Shown piece by piece: positions 33,341 to 42,868 of a DNA stretch of 64,000 bases; the stretch's first letter is position 1; every line of letters begins with the position of its first letter. The stretch is taken from contig NZ_RKQF01000001.1 of assembly GCF_003814875.1 (NCBI RefSeq), positions 1,798,001 through 1,862,000 on the forward strand, read 5' to 3'. The position numbers and the translations under genes are program-made. This stretch comes from Streptomyces sp. Ag109_O5-1. GTDB lineage: Bacteria; Actinomycetota; Actinomycetes; Streptomycetales; Streptomycetaceae. The notes under the pieces were generated by a model. It was not told where the DNA came from. It was given only the letters and a program-made list of their open reading frames with translations, and did not search any database.

Positions 33341-36004
33341 GTGCGAAGAACCCGTATCCTCACCGCCGTTCTCGCCCTCGCGGCCGGGCTGCTCGCCGGC
33401 ACCCCGCCCGCACTCGCCGCGAACCACAGTGCGCAGGTCACCCTCGCCGCCGACACCTACACCTGGAGCAACGCCCGGATCGACGGCGGTGGTTTTGTCC
33501 CCGGGATCGTCTTCAACCGTTCCGAGAAGAACCTCGCCTACGCCCGTACCGACATCGGCGGCGCCTACCGCTGGTCGGAGTCGACCAAGACCTGGACGCC
33601 GTTGCTGGACTCGGTCGGCTGGAACGAGTGGGGGCACACCGGGGTCGTCAGCCTGGCCTCCGACTCGGTCGATCCGGACAAGGTCTACGCGGCCGTCGGA
33701 ACGTACACCAACAGCTGGGACCCGACCGACGGGGCGGTGCTGCGGTCCTCGGACCGGGGTGCCAGCTGGCAGAAGACCGATCTGCCGTTCAAGCTGGGCG
33801 GCAACATGCCCGGCCGGGGCATGGGCGAGCGGCTGGCGATCGACCCGGACAAGGACAGCGTGCTGTATCTGGGCGCGCCCAGCGGCAAGGGGCTGTGGCG
33901 GTCGACGGACTCAGGGGTGACCTGGTCACAGGTGACCAATTTCCCGAACGTCGGCAACTACGTGCAGGATGCGACCGACACCACCGGCTACGCCTCGGAC
34001 AACCAGGGCATCGTGTGGGTCACCTTCGACGAGTCGACCGGTACGGCTGGTTCGGCGACGAAGACGATCTACGTCGGGGTCGCCGACGAGGACAACGCGG
34101 TGTACCGCTCGACGGACGCGGGCGCGACCTGGACCCGGTTGGCCGGCCAGCCCACCGGATATCTCGCCCACAAGGGCGTGCTGGACGCGAAGAACGGCTA
34201 CCTCTACCTCGCCTACAGCGACAAGGGCGGTCCGTACGACGGCGGCAAGGGCCAGCTGTGGCGGTACGCGACCGCGACCGGTACCTGGACGAACATCAGC
34301 CCGGTGGCTGAGGCCGACACCTACTACGGGTTCAGCGGTCTGACGGTCGACCGGCAGCACCCCGGCACCGTCATGGCCACCGCCTGCAGCTCCTGGTGGC
34401 CGGACACCCAGATCTTCCGCTCCACGGACAGCGGGGCGACCTGGACGAAGGCGTGGGACTACACGTCGTACCCCAACCGCTCGAACCGCTACACGATCGA
34501 CGTGTCGTCGTCGCCGTGGCTGACGTTCGGCGCGAACCCGTCCCCGCCCGAACAGAGCCCGAAACTGGGGTGGATGACGGAGTCGCTGGAGATCGACCCG
34601 TTCAACTCCGACCGGATGATGTACGGGACGGGGGCGACGCTCTACGGCACCGAGGATCTGACCAAGTGGGACAGCGGCGGCCAGTTCACCGTCAAGCCCA
34701 TGGTGCAGGGCCTGGAGGAGACCTCGGTCAACGATCTGGCCGCTCCCCCGTCCGGCGGTGCCCAGCTCTTCAGCGCGCTGGGTGACATCGGCGGCTTCCG
34801 GCACACGGACCTCACCAAGGTCCCGTCGATGATGTACACGTCCCCGACCTTCTCGACGACCACGAGCCTGGACTTCGCGGAGTCGAACCCCGACATCGTC
34901 GTGCGGGTGGGCAATCTGGACTCCGGGCCGCACATCGCGTTCTCGACGGACAACGGGGCCGACTGGTTCGGCGGAACGGATCCTTCGGGGGTGAGCGGCG
35001 GCGGTACCGTCGCGGCCGCGGCCGACGGAAGCCGGTTCGTGTGGAGTCCGGCGGGCACCGGTGTGCAGCACACGACCGGCTTCGGGTCGTCCTGGTCCGC
35101 GTCGAGCGGCATCCCGTCCGGGGCGGCCGTCGAGTCGGACCGGGTGGATCCGAAGACCTTCTACGGCTTCAAGTCGGGGAAGTTCTACGTGAGTACGGAC
35201 GGTGGCGCGACCTTCACGGCGTCCGCGGCGACCGGACTGCCGAGCGGAGACAGCGTTCGGTTCAAGGCGCTGCCCGGGACGAAGGGCGATGTGTGGCTGG
35301 CGGGCGGTTCGACGGACGGTGCGTACGGGCTGTGGCACTCGACCGACGGCGGCGCGACCTTCGCCAAGCTCTCCGACGTCGACCAGGCCGACACCGTCGG
35401 TTTCGGCAAGGCGGCGACCGGTGCCTCGTACCAGACCCTGTACACCAACGCGAAGATCGGCGGGGTGCGGGGCATCTTCCGTTCCACGGACGAGGGTGCG
35501 AGCTGGACACGTATCAACGACGACGCCCACCAGTGGGGTTGGACCGGGGCGGCCATCACGGGTGACCCGCGGGTCTACGGCCGGGTGTACGTCTCGACGA
35601 ACGGCCGGGGTGTGATCTACGGCGACACCTCCGACAGCAGCGGGGGCGGAGACGGAGGGGGCGGCACCGATCCCACGCCCTCCGGCGCCTGCACGGTCAC
35701 CTACCGGATCAGCAACCAGTGGACGGGCGGTTTCCAGGCGGACGTCCAGCTGACCAACACCGGCTCCACGGCCTGGAGCGGCTGGTCGCTGGGCTGGTCC
35801 TTCCCGAACGGGCAGACGGTCGGCCAGCTCTGGAACGCTGACTGGACCCAGTCCGGTGCGGCGGTGACGGCCAGGAACGTCAGCTGGAACGGGACGGTCG
35901 CGGCCGGATCCTCGGTGTCCTTCGGCTTCACGGGCACCTGGAGCGGGGCGAACGGCAGACCTTCGTCCTTCGAGCTGGGCGACCAGACCTGCACGGTCGC
36001 CTGA
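33341..36004 (+). CDS. Secreted GH74 xyloglucanase with C-terminal CBM2
   Basis: An 887-residue exported protein. A signal peptide covers about 1-27; a tandem seven-bladed beta-propeller GH74 domain about 30-765 contains many BNR repeats (VYRSTDAGATW, IFRSTDSGATW, GIFRSTDEGASW); a Gly/Ser linker is at about 768-783; and CBM2 about 786-887 (CTVTYRISNQWTGGF...LGDQTCTV). It hydrolyses xyloglucan, complementing the cellulases to its left. The GTG at 33341 follows GGAAAGGA. The gap to GH48 holds the reverse repeat copy C and a LacI-type palindrome, so it has its own promoter. A 10-bp-stem terminator follows. Confidence 0.93.
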   Translation: MRRTRILTAVLALAAGLLAGTPPALAANHSAQVTLAADTYTWSNARIDGGGFVPGIVFNRSEKNLAYARTDIGGAYRWSESTKTWTPLLDSVGWNEWGHTGVVSLASDSVDPDKVYAAVGTYTNSWDPTDGAVLRSSDRGASWQKTDLPFKLGGNMPGRGMGERLAIDPDKDSVLYLGAPSGKGLWRSTDSGVTWSQVTNFPNVGNYVQDATDTTGYASDNQGIVWVTFDESTGTAGSATKTIYVGVADEDNAVYRSTDAGATWTRLAGQPTGYLAHKGVLDAKNGYLYLAYSDKGGPYDGGKGQLWRYATATGTWTNISPVAEADTYYGFSGLTVDRQHPGTVMATACSSWWPDTQIFRSTDSGATWTKAWDYTSYPNRSNRYTIDVSSSPWLTFGANPSPPEQSPKLGWMTESLEIDPFNSDRMMYGTGATLYGTEDLTKWDSGGQFTVKPMVQGLEETSVNDLAAPPSGGAQLFSALGDIGGFRHTDLTKVPSMMYTSPTFSTTTSLDFAESNPDIVVRVGNLDSGPHIAFSTDNGADWFGGTDPSGVSGGGTVAAAADGSRFVWSPAGTGVQHTTGFGSSWSASSGIPSGAAVESDRVDPKTFYGFKSGKFYVSTDGGATFTASAATGLPSGDSVRFKALPGTKGDVWLAGGSTDGAYGLWHSTDGGATFAKLSDVDQADTVGFGKAATGASYQTLYTNAKIGGVRGIFRSTDEGASWTRINDDAHQWGWTGAAITGDPRVYGRVYVSTNGRGVIYGDTSDSSGGGDGGGGTDPTPSGACTVTYRISNQWTGGFQADVQLTNTGSTAWSGWSLGWSFPNGQTVGQLWNADWTQSGAAVTARNVSWNGTVAAGSSVSFGFTGTWSGANGRPSSFELGDQTCTVA

Positions 36005-36011
36005 CCGACGG

Positions 36012-36039
36012 GGGCGCGTGCTGCACCGGGCACGCGCCC
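36012..36039 (+). terminator. Terminator hairpin after GH74
   Basis: Ten-base arms GGGCGCGTGC (36012-36021) and GCACGCGCCC (36030-36039) with an 8-nt loop are followed by TCTTCCC. It lies 8 bp after the stop and 14 bp before the 3' end of the convergent kinase gene. Confidence 0.85.
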
Positions 36040-36052
36040 TCTTCCCGGATGT

Positions 36053-37819
36053 CTAGGGCCGGGTCACCGGCACCTGCCACACCAGCGTCGTACCGCCGCC
36101 CTCGGGGCAGTCCCACTCCAGGCGGCCGCCCAGTTCCGCCGCCCGTTCCGCCATGTTGCGCAGTCCGCTGCGACGCCCGTCGGGCGGGATGCCCACGCCG
36201 TTGTCCCGTACCGTCAGGACCAGTTCGCGCCCGTCGGTCACAAGGATCACCTCGGCGCGGTCGGCGTGGGCGTGCCGGGCGATGTTGGTGAGGGCCTCGG
36301 CGAGAACGGCGACGGCGTGGTCGGCGATCTCCTTGGGCACGTCGGTGTCGAGGAGGCCTTCCATGCGCAGGCTCGGCGCGAAGCCCAGGACCGGTGCCGC
36401 CTCCCCGGCGGCGCGTACGGCGCGGGCGCGCAGCCCGGTGCCGGCCCCGCCCTCGCGGGCACGCAGCCCGAAGATCGTCGACCTGATGATCTTGATGGTC
36501 TCGTCCAGGTCTTCCACGGCTCGCAGCACCCGCTCGGACGCCTCGGTGTGCTCGATGAAACGGCCGGCGCTCTGCAGGGTCATGCCGGTGGCGAAGAGCC
36601 GCTGGATGGCCAGGTCGTGCAGGTCCCGGGCGATCCGGTCACGGTCCTGGAGGACCGCGATCTCCTGGGCGTCCCGGCGGCGCTGGGCCAGCTCCAGGGC
36701 GATCGCCGCCTGCGCCGCGAAACTCTGCAGCGTCTCCGTCTCCCGCTCGGAGAAGACCGTGCCGCCGCTCTCGCGCGCCAGCAGCAGCACACCCCGCACC
36801 CCGCTGTCCCCGGTGCCGATGGGGATGGCCACGGCGGGGCCGAGCCCCTCGAAGCGAGGCGGTTCCGGGCAGATCTTCGGGTCGTGGGCGACGTCCTGGC
36901 TGGCGACGGGGGCCCCGGCCGAGAAGGCAAGGCCCATCAGGGTGTTGTCCAGGGAGAGCACCAGGCCCCGGTGGGCGTCCGCGCCCGTGCCGACGGCGAT
37001 CTCCACGCCCAGCGAACCGGTCTCCTCCATCGGGATCGCGACGGCGGCCAGGTCCGAGCCCGTGATGCCCCTGGCCCGCTCGGCGATCAGGGCCAGGGCG
37101 TCGGCGGGGTCACCGCCGGACATCAGGGTGTGGGTGATCTCCGCGTTGGCCCGCAGCCAGCGCTCGCGCAGCCGGGACTCCTCGTACAGGCGGGCGTTGT
37201 CGATCGCCACGCCGGCCGCGACGGCGAGCGTCGACGTCACCGACACGTCCTCCTCGTCGAACTCGAGGCCGCCGCGTTTCTCGGTGAGGTACAGGTTGCC
37301 GAACACCTGGTCGCGGACCCGGATCGGAACGCCGAGGAAGGTGTTCATGGGCGGGTGGTTCGCCGGGAAACCGTAGGACGCGGAGTGCTCGGAGAGCTTC
37401 GCGATCCGCAGCGGCTCGGGGTGGCGGATCAGCTCGCCCAGGATGCCGTGCCCCTCCGGATAGGGGCCGATCCGGGCGATCTCCTCCTCGGTGACCCCCA
37501 CCGTGTGGAAGGCCGACAGCCGCTTCCCGTCGGGCCCGATCACACCGAGCGCCCCGTACTCGGCGTCGACCAGCACGGCCGCCGCCTCCACGATGCTGCG
37601 CAGGGCCTGCTCCAGATCGAGTTCCCGGCCGACCGAGAGGACCGCCTCCAGCAGGCTGTGCACCCGGTCGCGGGTGCCACGGGCGGCGTCCAGGCGGGCC
37701 TGCAGCTCGTCCAGCAGCTCGTCGAGCCTCAGCTGCGGCAGCCGTAGGCGGGCCTCTTCGGGGCCTTCCACTGCGTCCTCCCGACCCTGTCGACTGGTGG
37801 CACCGGCAGGTCCGGTCAT
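36053..37819 (-). CDS. Two-GAF sensor histidine kinase, DevS/DosS/OsdK type
   Basis: A 588-residue soluble kinase. A short coiled N-terminus is followed by GAF-A at about 60-215, GAF-B about 235-380, a HisKA_3 dimerisation helix with the phospho-acceptor His401 in DRIARDLHDLAIQRLFATGM, and a HATPase domain about 465-588 (EALTNIARHAHADRA, VRDNGVGIPPDG). GAF-A contains FPANHPPMNTFLGVPIRVRDQVFGNLYLTEK. By comparison with mycobacterial DosS/DevS, the His before PPM (His155) is a candidate haem ligand for sensing O2, NO or redox; this is inferred. No response regulator is adjacent. The PPOX-like gene lies 49 bp upstream on the same strand. Confidence 0.88.
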   Translation of the reverse strand: MTGPAGATSRQGREDAVEGPEEARLRLPQLRLDELLDELQARLDAARGTRDRVHSLLEAVLSVGRELDLEQALRSIVEAAAVLVDAEYGALGVIGPDGKRLSAFHTVGVTEEEIARIGPYPEGHGILGELIRHPEPLRIAKLSEHSASYGFPANHPPMNTFLGVPIRVRDQVFGNLYLTEKRGGLEFDEEDVSVTSTLAVAAGVAIDNARLYEESRLRERWLRANAEITHTLMSGGDPADALALIAERARGITGSDLAAVAIPMEETGSLGVEIAVGTGADAHRGLVLSLDNTLMGLAFSAGAPVASQDVAHDPKICPEPPRFEGLGPAVAIPIGTGDSGVRGVLLLARESGGTVFSERETETLQSFAAQAAIALELAQRRRDAQEIAVLQDRDRIARDLHDLAIQRLFATGMTLQSAGRFIEHTEASERVLRAVEDLDETIKIIRSTIFGLRAREGGAGTGLRARAVRAAGEAAPVLGFAPSLRMEGLLDTDVPKEIADHAVAVLAEALTNIARHAHADRAEVILVTDGRELVLTVRDNGVGIPPDGRRSGLRNMAERAAELGGRLEWDCPEGGGTTLVWQVPVTRP

Positions 37820-37868
37820 AGGCCACCGTAGTGCGCGACAGGGGGCCGGGGCATCCGGTTCGGCCAGG

Positions 37869-38282
37869 TCACCGAGGTCCGCTCAGTTCGCGTCCGGTGA
37901 CGAGTTCGGGCTCGATGCGCACGAAGACCTCGTGCGGGACGGGCACCCAGGAGCGGGGGCCGTCCTGGACGAGCCGTCGATGTTCGGCGGGGTCGCTCAC
38001 CACGGTCGCGGCGCCGGTGACGACGACGCTCCACCCCGAGCGGCTGCCCGCGTCGACCTCGTCGGCCTCGAAGGCGACCACGGAGCCGTCGATGGCGCGG
38101 ACCAGCTCCGAGGCCGCGGACGTCCGCAGGAGGACCGCGCCGTCGCCGTCCAGTCCGAAGTTGACCGGCAGCACGGCGGGCAGCGCGTGCCGGGTGTGGA
38201 CGATACGGCCGACGGGCACCGTGCCGAGCCGGGTCAGGCACTCGCGCCGGTCGAGCTCACGGAATCCGTCGTTGGCGTACAT
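37869..38282 (-). CDS. Pyridoxamine 5'-phosphate oxidase-like flavin-binding protein
   Basis: A 137-residue split-barrel protein of the PNPOx-like family, with RRECLTRLGTVPVGRIVHTRHALPAVLPVNFGLDGD at the N-terminus and SVVAFEADEVDAGSRSGWSVVVTGAATVV in the middle. Such proteins bind FMN, F420 or haem. Copies are common members of actinobacterial DosR/OsdR regulons. The gene precedes the sensor kinase in the same direction and starts at ATG 38282. A DosR-like half-palindrome lies about 75 bp upstream at 38357-38370. Confidence 0.85.
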   Translation of the reverse strand: MYANDGFRELDRRECLTRLGTVPVGRIVHTRHALPAVLPVNFGLDGDGAVLLRTSAASELVRAIDGSVVAFEADEVDAGSRSGWSVVVTGAATVVSDPAEHRRLVQDGPRSWVPVPHEVFVRIEPELVTGRELSGPR

Positions 38283-38356
38283 GGGCCGCCGCCTCGCCTT
38301 TCGGGTCGCGTACTACGTGCGTTTCATCCTCCGATGCGTGCCGGGGCCACAACCAG

Positions 38357-38370
38357 GGGCCAAGGGTCCC
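38357..38370. promoter_or_regulatory. DosR/OsdR-like box candidate
   Basis: GGGCCAAGGGTCCC followed by GA matches 10 of 14 core positions of the mycobacterial DosR consensus GGGACTWWAGTCCC. It lies about 75 bp before the PPOX-like start. The match is partial, so the call rests partly on the neighbouring genes. Confidence 0.4.
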
Positions 38371-38433
38371 GACCGATGCGACGAAGGACCCGGCCCGGCG
38401 GGCCGGACCTGCGGCGGCCGGCCACGGTGTCGC

Positions 38434-38509
38434 GACCGGCGCATGAGGTCGGGACCGGCGCGCGGCATCAGGACGGGCGCGCGGTACCGGGATGGGCGCG
38501 CGGGCGGCG
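38434..38509 (+). repeat. Four imperfect 19-bp tandem repeats
   Basis: Units starting at 38434, 38453, 38472 and 38491 each begin GA(C/T)SGGCGC and end near a GG. The period is exactly 19 bp. This is close to two helical turns, so it could place proteins on one face, or it may be replication slippage in GC-rich DNA. Confidence 0.6.
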
Positions 38510-38594
38510 GCTGTGCGCCCGGGCCGTTCGGGTCGCGGACGGGTGGGCCGAACGGCCCTTCCGCGCGGGGCACCGGCTGGGCTTGTCTGCTGTC

Positions 38595-38963
38595 ATGGGC
38601 GACAACCACACGAGGTCGGTGACGTACCGCACGGCACGGACAGCCGACGGGACCACCGTCGTGACGCTGCGCGGAGAACTCGACCTGCTGGCGGTTCCGG
38701 CCCTCTCCGCGGCCCTGGACGCGCTGACGGCCGGTGCCGAGCCCGATCTTATATTCGACCTGCGTCACGTGTCCTTCGTCGACTGCACCGGGCTCGGCAT
38801 CCTGTGCCGGGCGCGCAACCGGGTCCGGGCACGGCACGGCCGGCTGCGACTGGTCGTGCCCGGCGGGGCCGTCCTGCGGTTGTTCCGGCAGACGGGGCTG
38901 GCCGCTGCCTTCGAGTTCTGCGGACCGCTCCCCGCGGACTCCGCGGCGGTCTCCCTGCGGTGA
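38595..38963 (+). CDS. STAS-domain anti-sigma factor antagonist
   Basis: A 122-residue single STAS domain with LRGELDLLAVPALSAALD and the signature LRHVSFVDCTGLGILCRARNR. The phosphorylatable residue of SpoIIAA-like proteins corresponds to Thr65 in DCTGLG (usually Ser or Thr), so it should be controllable by an anti-sigma kinase. It would bind such a kinase and free a SigB-like sigma factor. No kinase gene of this type is adjacent. An ATG at 38595 without a strong ribosome site was used; a GTG 25 codons upstream is possible. It ends 22 bp from the convergent phosphoketolase gene. Confidence 0.85.
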   Translation: MGDNHTRSVTYRTARTADGTTVVTLRGELDLLAVPALSAALDALTAGAEPDLIFDLRHVSFVDCTGLGILCRARNRVRARHGRLRLVVPGGAVLRLFRQTGLAAAFEFCGPLPADSAAVSLR

Positions 38964-38985
38964 CCCACCCCGCCGCCGTTCCGGG

Positions 38986-41370
38986 TCAGGGGTTCCAGGT
39001 CCAGTCGGCGACCTCGGGCAGGTCGGTGCCGTGCTCGCGGATCCAGGCCTGGTGGCGGGTGCGGACGTCGGCCATCTGCTGGCGTACGGCGGCGGCGCGC
39101 ACGGCGAGACCGGGGACACGGTCGATGACGTCCATGACCAGGCGGTAGCGGTCGAGGTCGTTGCGGACGACCATGTCGAAGGGTGTGGTGGTGGTCCCGG
39201 ACTCCTTGTAGCCGCGCACATGCAGGTTCTGGTGGCCGGTGCGGCGGTAGGCGAGGCGGTGGATCAGCCAGGGGTAGCCGTGGTAGGCGAAGATCACCGG
39301 CTTGTCGGTGGTGAACAGGCCGTCGTACTCGAAGTCGCTCATCCCGTGCGGGTGTTCGTCCTTGGGCATGAGGCTGGTCATGTCGATGACGTTGACCACG
39401 CGCACGGCCAGCTCGGGGAGATGGCCGCGCAGCAGCTGGGCGGCGGCGAGGATCTCCTGGGTGGGGACGTCGCCGGCGCAGGCGAGGACGACGTCGGGTT
39501 CGCGGGTGCCGTTCTCGGTGCCGGCCCACTCCCAGATCCCCGCGCCGCGGGCGCAGTGGACACGGGCCTGGTCCATGGAGAGCCAGTCGAAGCAGGGCTG
39601 CTTGCCGGCCACGACCACGTTGACGTAGTCCCGGCTGCGCAGCACGTGGTCGGCGACGGAGAGCAGGGTGTTGGCGTCCGGCGGGAGGTAGACGCGGACG
39701 ACCTCGGGGCTCTTGTTGAGGACGTGGTCGACGAAGCCGGGGTCCTGGTGCGAGAAGCCGTTGTGGTCCTGACGCCATACATGCGAGGTCAGCAGGTAGT
39801 TGAGGGAGGCGATGGGCGCCCGCCAGGGCAACTCCCGCGAAGTCTTCAACCACTTGATGTGCTGGTTGACCATCGAGTCGACGATGTGCACGAACGCCTC
39901 GTAGCAGGAGAACAGCCCGTGCCGGCCGGTGAGGAGATACCCCTCCAGCCACCCCTGGCAGGTGTGTTCGGAGAGGATCTCCATCACCCGGCCGTGCCGG
40001 TCCAGGTGTTCGTCCACCGGGAGCACCTCGGCCTGCCAGGCCTTGCCGGTGGCGTCGTAGACGGCCTGGAGCCGGTTGGAGGCGGTCTCGTCGGGACCGA
40101 CCAGACGAAAGTCCCGGCGCGCCCCGGTGTCCTTCATCACCTGGGCAAGTAGGTCTCCGAGGACGCGGGTGGGCTCGTGCAGGGTGCTGCCCGGCTTGTC
40201 GACGGGCACCGCGAAGTCGTTGAGGTCAGCGATGGGCAGGTCCCGGACGAGGAGACCGCCGTTGGCGTACGACGAGGCGCCCAGCCGCTTCGCACCGTCG
40301 GGGACGCAGGCGAGCACGTCGGCGACCGGCCGGCCGTCGGACCCGAACAGCTCCTCCGGCCGGTACGACCGCAGCCACGCCTCCAACTGCCGCAGATGCT
40401 CCGGGTTTTCACGGACCCCGGCGAGCGGGACCTGATGGGCCCGCCAAGTGCCCTCCACGGGCACACCGTCCACCTCCACGGGGCCGGTCCAGCCCTTGGG
40501 CGTGCGCAGCACGATCATCGGCCAGTGCACCCGCTCGGTGACACCGTCCTCGCGGGCTGAGCGCTGCATGACGGCGATGCGGTCCAGTGCGTCGTCCATC
40601 GCCGCGGCCATGGCACGGTGCACCCGTGCCGGATCGTCGCCGGTCACGTGGATCGGGTCGTGGCCGTATCCGCGCAGCAGGGAGTCGAGTTCGGCCTCGG
40701 GCAGACGGGCCAGGACGGTCGGGTTGGCGATCTTGTAGCCGTTGAGGTGCAGGATCGGCAGCACCGCGCCGTCGTGCGCCGGGTCGAGGAACTTGTTCGA
40801 GTGCCAGGACGCGGCCAGCGGCCCGGTCTCCGCCTCACCGTCGCCGATCACACAGGCCACCAGCAGGTCCGGGTTGTCCAGGGCGGCACCGTAGGCGTGG
40901 GAGAGCGAGTAGCCCAGCTCACCGCCCTCATGGATCGAACCCGGCGTCTCCGGGGCCACATGGCTGGGCACACCGCCGGGGAAGGAGAACTGCCGGAACA
41001 GCCGTGCCATCCCCTCCGCGTCCCGCGACACGTCGGGGTAGGTCTCGCCGTAACTGCCCTCCAGCCAGGAGTTGGCCAGCACGGACGGACCGCCGTGCCC
41101 CGGCCCCCATACGCACAGGGCGTCCAGCCCACGTGCCCTGATGACCCGGTTCAGGTGCGTGTACACGAGGTTCAGACCGGGCGAGGTGCCCCAGTGACCG
41201 AGCAGCCGGGGCTTGATGTGCTCCGGCCGCAGCGGCTCGGTGAGCAGCGGGTTCGACAGCAGGTAGATCTGGCCCGCGGCCAGGTAGTTCGCAGCGCGCC
41301 AGTGCGCGTCCAGGGTGCGCAACTCCTCTTCGGACAGTACGGCGGTGTCCTGCTGTTCGAGCTGGGACAT
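38986..41370 (-). CDS. xfp: Xylulose-5-phosphate/fructose-6-phosphate phosphoketolase
   Basis: A 794-residue TPP enzyme of full family length. It shows the N-terminal blocks [25 protein letters not shown] and [19 protein letters not shown], the TPP-Mg site [22 protein letters not shown] and the C-terminal [18 protein letters not shown]. It converts pentulose phosphate or fructose phosphate plus phosphate to acetyl phosphate, giving ATP without respiration. The ATG at 41370 (MSQLEQQD) was preferred to a start 25 codons upstream because it has GGGAG nearby. In actinobacteria the gene often belongs to the hypoxia/dormancy regulon, and the remains of a universal stress gene lie directly upstream. 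Confidence 0.93.
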   Translation of the reverse strand: MSQLEQQDTAVLSEEELRTLDAHWRAANYLAAGQIYLLSNPLLTEPLRPEHIKPRLLGHWGTSPGLNLVYTHLNRVIRARGLDALCVWGPGHGGPSVLANSWLEGSYGETYPDVSRDAEGMARLFRQFSFPGGVPSHVAPETPGSIHEGGELGYSLSHAYGAALDNPDLLVACVIGDGEAETGPLAASWHSNKFLDPAHDGAVLPILHLNGYKIANPTVLARLPEAELDSLLRGYGHDPIHVTGDDPARVHRAMAAAMDDALDRIAVMQRSAREDGVTERVHWPMIVLRTPKGWTGPVEVDGVPVEGTWRAHQVPLAGVRENPEHLRQLEAWLRSYRPEELFGSDGRPVADVLACVPDGAKRLGASSYANGGLLVRDLPIADLNDFAVPVDKPGSTLHEPTRVLGDLLAQVMKDTGARRDFRLVGPDETASNRLQAVYDATGKAWQAEVLPVDEHLDRHGRVMEILSEHTCQGWLEGYLLTGRHGLFSCYEAFVHIVDSMVNQHIKWLKTSRELPWRAPIASLNYLLTSHVWRQDHNGFSHQDPGFVDHVLNKSPEVVRVYLPPDANTLLSVADHVLRSRDYVNVVVAGKQPCFDWLSMDQARVHCARGAGIWEWAGTENGTREPDVVLACAGDVPTQEILAAAQLLRGHLPELAVRVVNVIDMTSLMPKDEHPHGMSDFEYDGLFTTDKPVIFAYHGYPWLIHRLAYRRTGHQNLHVRGYKESGTTTTPFDMVVRNDLDRYRLVMDVIDRVPGLAVRAAAVRQQMADVRTRHQAWIREHGTDLPEVADWTWNP

Positions 41371-41390
41371 GGGCGGGACTCCCGAAGTCG

Positions 41391-41774
41391 TCAGTGCGGG
41401 CCGGTGGTCGGGCTGCGGGGCAGCCGGTGGGTCACCGTGGGCCATGTCCGCTCGGGGACGACGGTGACCGGGCAGGTGGGGTGGTGCGGGACCGCGTGGG
41501 CGACACGGCCGAGGGGGAGGGTCGCGCTGCGGGGCCTGCGCGGGGCGGCCATGGCCGGAGGGCCGGCGTCGTGGGAGGCCGTCACGAGCACCCGTCGGGC
41601 GTGGCCCGCCGTGGTCCGCCGGCGCGCGGGCAGGTCCGGTGGCGGTTCGCTCGACGCCTCGTCCAGCGTAGCCAGGGCCCGCCGCTCGTGCAGCCGGGCG
41701 GCCTCCTGGTGCGGCTGCGGCGGTGCCCCCGCGGCGGTCCGGGCCGGTCTCCGGACGGGTCGGCGGCCCAGGTC
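41391..41774 (-). pseudogene. Universal stress protein (Usp) 3' remnant
   Basis: A minus-strand frame is open from a TAG at 41775 to the stop at 41391 but has no proper start. Its last third reads [13 protein letters not shown]...[22 protein letters not shown], which matches the C-terminus of Usp proteins (usually GSRGxGG...LGSVSxxVLHHAPCPVxVV), though the glycine ATP-binding loop is degraded. The preceding part ([18 protein letters not shown]) resembles the middle of Usp proteins. This is a decayed gene just upstream of phosphoketolase. An internal GTG at 41591 would give only 66 residues. Confidence 0.6.
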
Positions 41775-41989
41775 CTAGGGCCTGGGGCGGCCAACGGCTC
41801 CGGAACCGGTTCCAGGACCTGCACGGGCGGCCCGGCTCTCGGGCGCGCCGTCGGCACCCGCCGTGACGGGGCGATGGCCGCCGCGGCGGGGCCGGCGGAG
41901 AGGGCGGTCAGACCGACGCCGACCAGGGCGGCCGCGGTGGTGAGTGCCGCCAGGACGGCGGAGCGTCGTCTGCGATGCGGGTGCTGCAC
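41582..41989 (-). CDS. Short secreted protein of unknown function, probably disrupted
   Basis: A GTG at 41989 follows a good ribosome site, GGGAGG, 8 nt upstream. It encodes [33 protein letters not shown], a convincing signal peptide. After about residue 75 the 135-residue frame becomes a low-complexity Arg/Pro/Gly sequence and runs across the Usp remnant in another frame. I read it as the 5' end of an exported-protein gene whose remainder was lost when it was joined to the Usp fragment. A true small secreted protein is the alternative. The mature function is not recognisable. Confidence 0.45.
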   Translation of the reverse strand: MQHPHRRRRSAVLAALTTAAALVGVGLTALSAGPAAAAIAPSRRVPTARPRAGPPVQVLEPVPEPLAAPGPRTWAADPSGDRPGPPRGHRRSRTRRPPGCTSGGPWLRWTRRRANRHRTCPRAGGPRRATPDGCS

Positions 41990-42113
41990 GTGGGGTACCT
42001 CCCGGGAGACGGACTGGGTCTGCTGTCAGTCGCAGCCGCTCGCCCGGGAGTTGCCGTGACTTTCGGCCAGTTCGGCTTCCGTGGCGGTGGAGTTCGGGGA
42101 CGGAAGACGTCCT

Positions 42114-42863
42114 TCAGCCGGCCGTAGGTTTCCTGAACGCCCGTAGGGCGAAGTGGGGGTCGGGGCGGCGGCGGTCCTGGTCGGGCAGGGTTGCCAGGCG
42201 CTCGGCGAACTCCTCGGCCCGGGGGTCGCCGGGCCGTAGCGCCGTGAACCAGCCACGTCGCAGGTCGGCGATGGTGGAGCGGGGGCTGCGGCCCTGGCCG
42301 AGGCCGGCGAAGACCGACTGTCCGGCGGGCAGCAGGCCGTTCACCGCGGCGTGCGCGGTCACGTGCTCGCAGGCGTCCGGGGCCGGGCGGCGCGGGCGCG
42401 GCGCGAGGACGGCGTCGATGTCGCTGCCGACGTCGTGCGCGGCGGCCTTGTCGACGGTCGTGACGTAGACCCCGCCGGGCCGCAGCACACGGGCGCACTC
42501 GGCGACGGTCGCACGGACCTCGGCGGTGTCCGCTATGAGGTGGAGCAGCCAGACGGTGGTCACGGCGTCGAAGGTGGCGTCCGGGAAGGGGAGCCGGCGG
42601 CTGTCGGCCAGCGTGATCGCTCCCGGCAGCCGGGCCGCCGCCCGCCTTGCCATGCCGGGCGCCCGGTCCGCCCCGGTGACCTGGAGTGCGGGGCGGGCCG
42701 CGGCGAGGCGGCGGGTGACGATGCCGGTGCCGCAGGCGAGGTCGAGGAGGCGGCCGGGGCGGTCCGGGATCAGGCCGAGGACGGCGTCGGCGGCCGCCTC
42801 GGCACGGGCCTCGCCGCCGCGGGACGCGTCGTAGGCCTCGGCTTCTTCGTCGTAGTCGAGCAC
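42114..42863 (-). CDS. Class I SAM-dependent methyltransferase
   Basis: A 249-residue Methyltransf_11-type protein. Motif I is RLLDLACGTGIVTRRLA, motif II VTGADRAPGMARRAA, and the post-motif LPFPDATFDAVTTVWLLHLI and VLRPGGVYVTTVDK complete the fold. The start is GTG at 42863 (VLDYDEEAEAYDASRGG), a common opening for this group. It lies 5 bp after the stop of the pterin dehydratase gene and is probably co-transcribed. The acceptor is unknown. Confidence 0.85.
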   Translation of the reverse strand: MLDYDEEAEAYDASRGGEARAEAAADAVLGLIPDRPGRLLDLACGTGIVTRRLAAARPALQVTGADRAPGMARRAAARLPGAITLADSRRLPFPDATFDAVTTVWLLHLIADTAEVRATVAECARVLRPGGVYVTTVDKAAAHDVGSDIDAVLAPRPRRPAPDACEHVTAHAAVNGLLPAGQSVFAGLGQGRSPRSTIADLRRGWFTALRPGDPRAEEFAERLATLPDQDRRRPDPHFALRAFRKPTAG

Positions 42864-42868
42864 ACGGC

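Larger units (their letters stand above)
38283..38594. promoter_or_regulatory. Divergent intergenic region between PPOX-like and STAS genes
   Basis: These 312 bp have no credible gene. They hold a DosR/OsdR-like site (38357-38370) and four imperfect 19-bp tandem units (38434-38509). The region should contain promoters for both the PPOX-kinase operon and the STAS gene. Confidence 0.5.
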
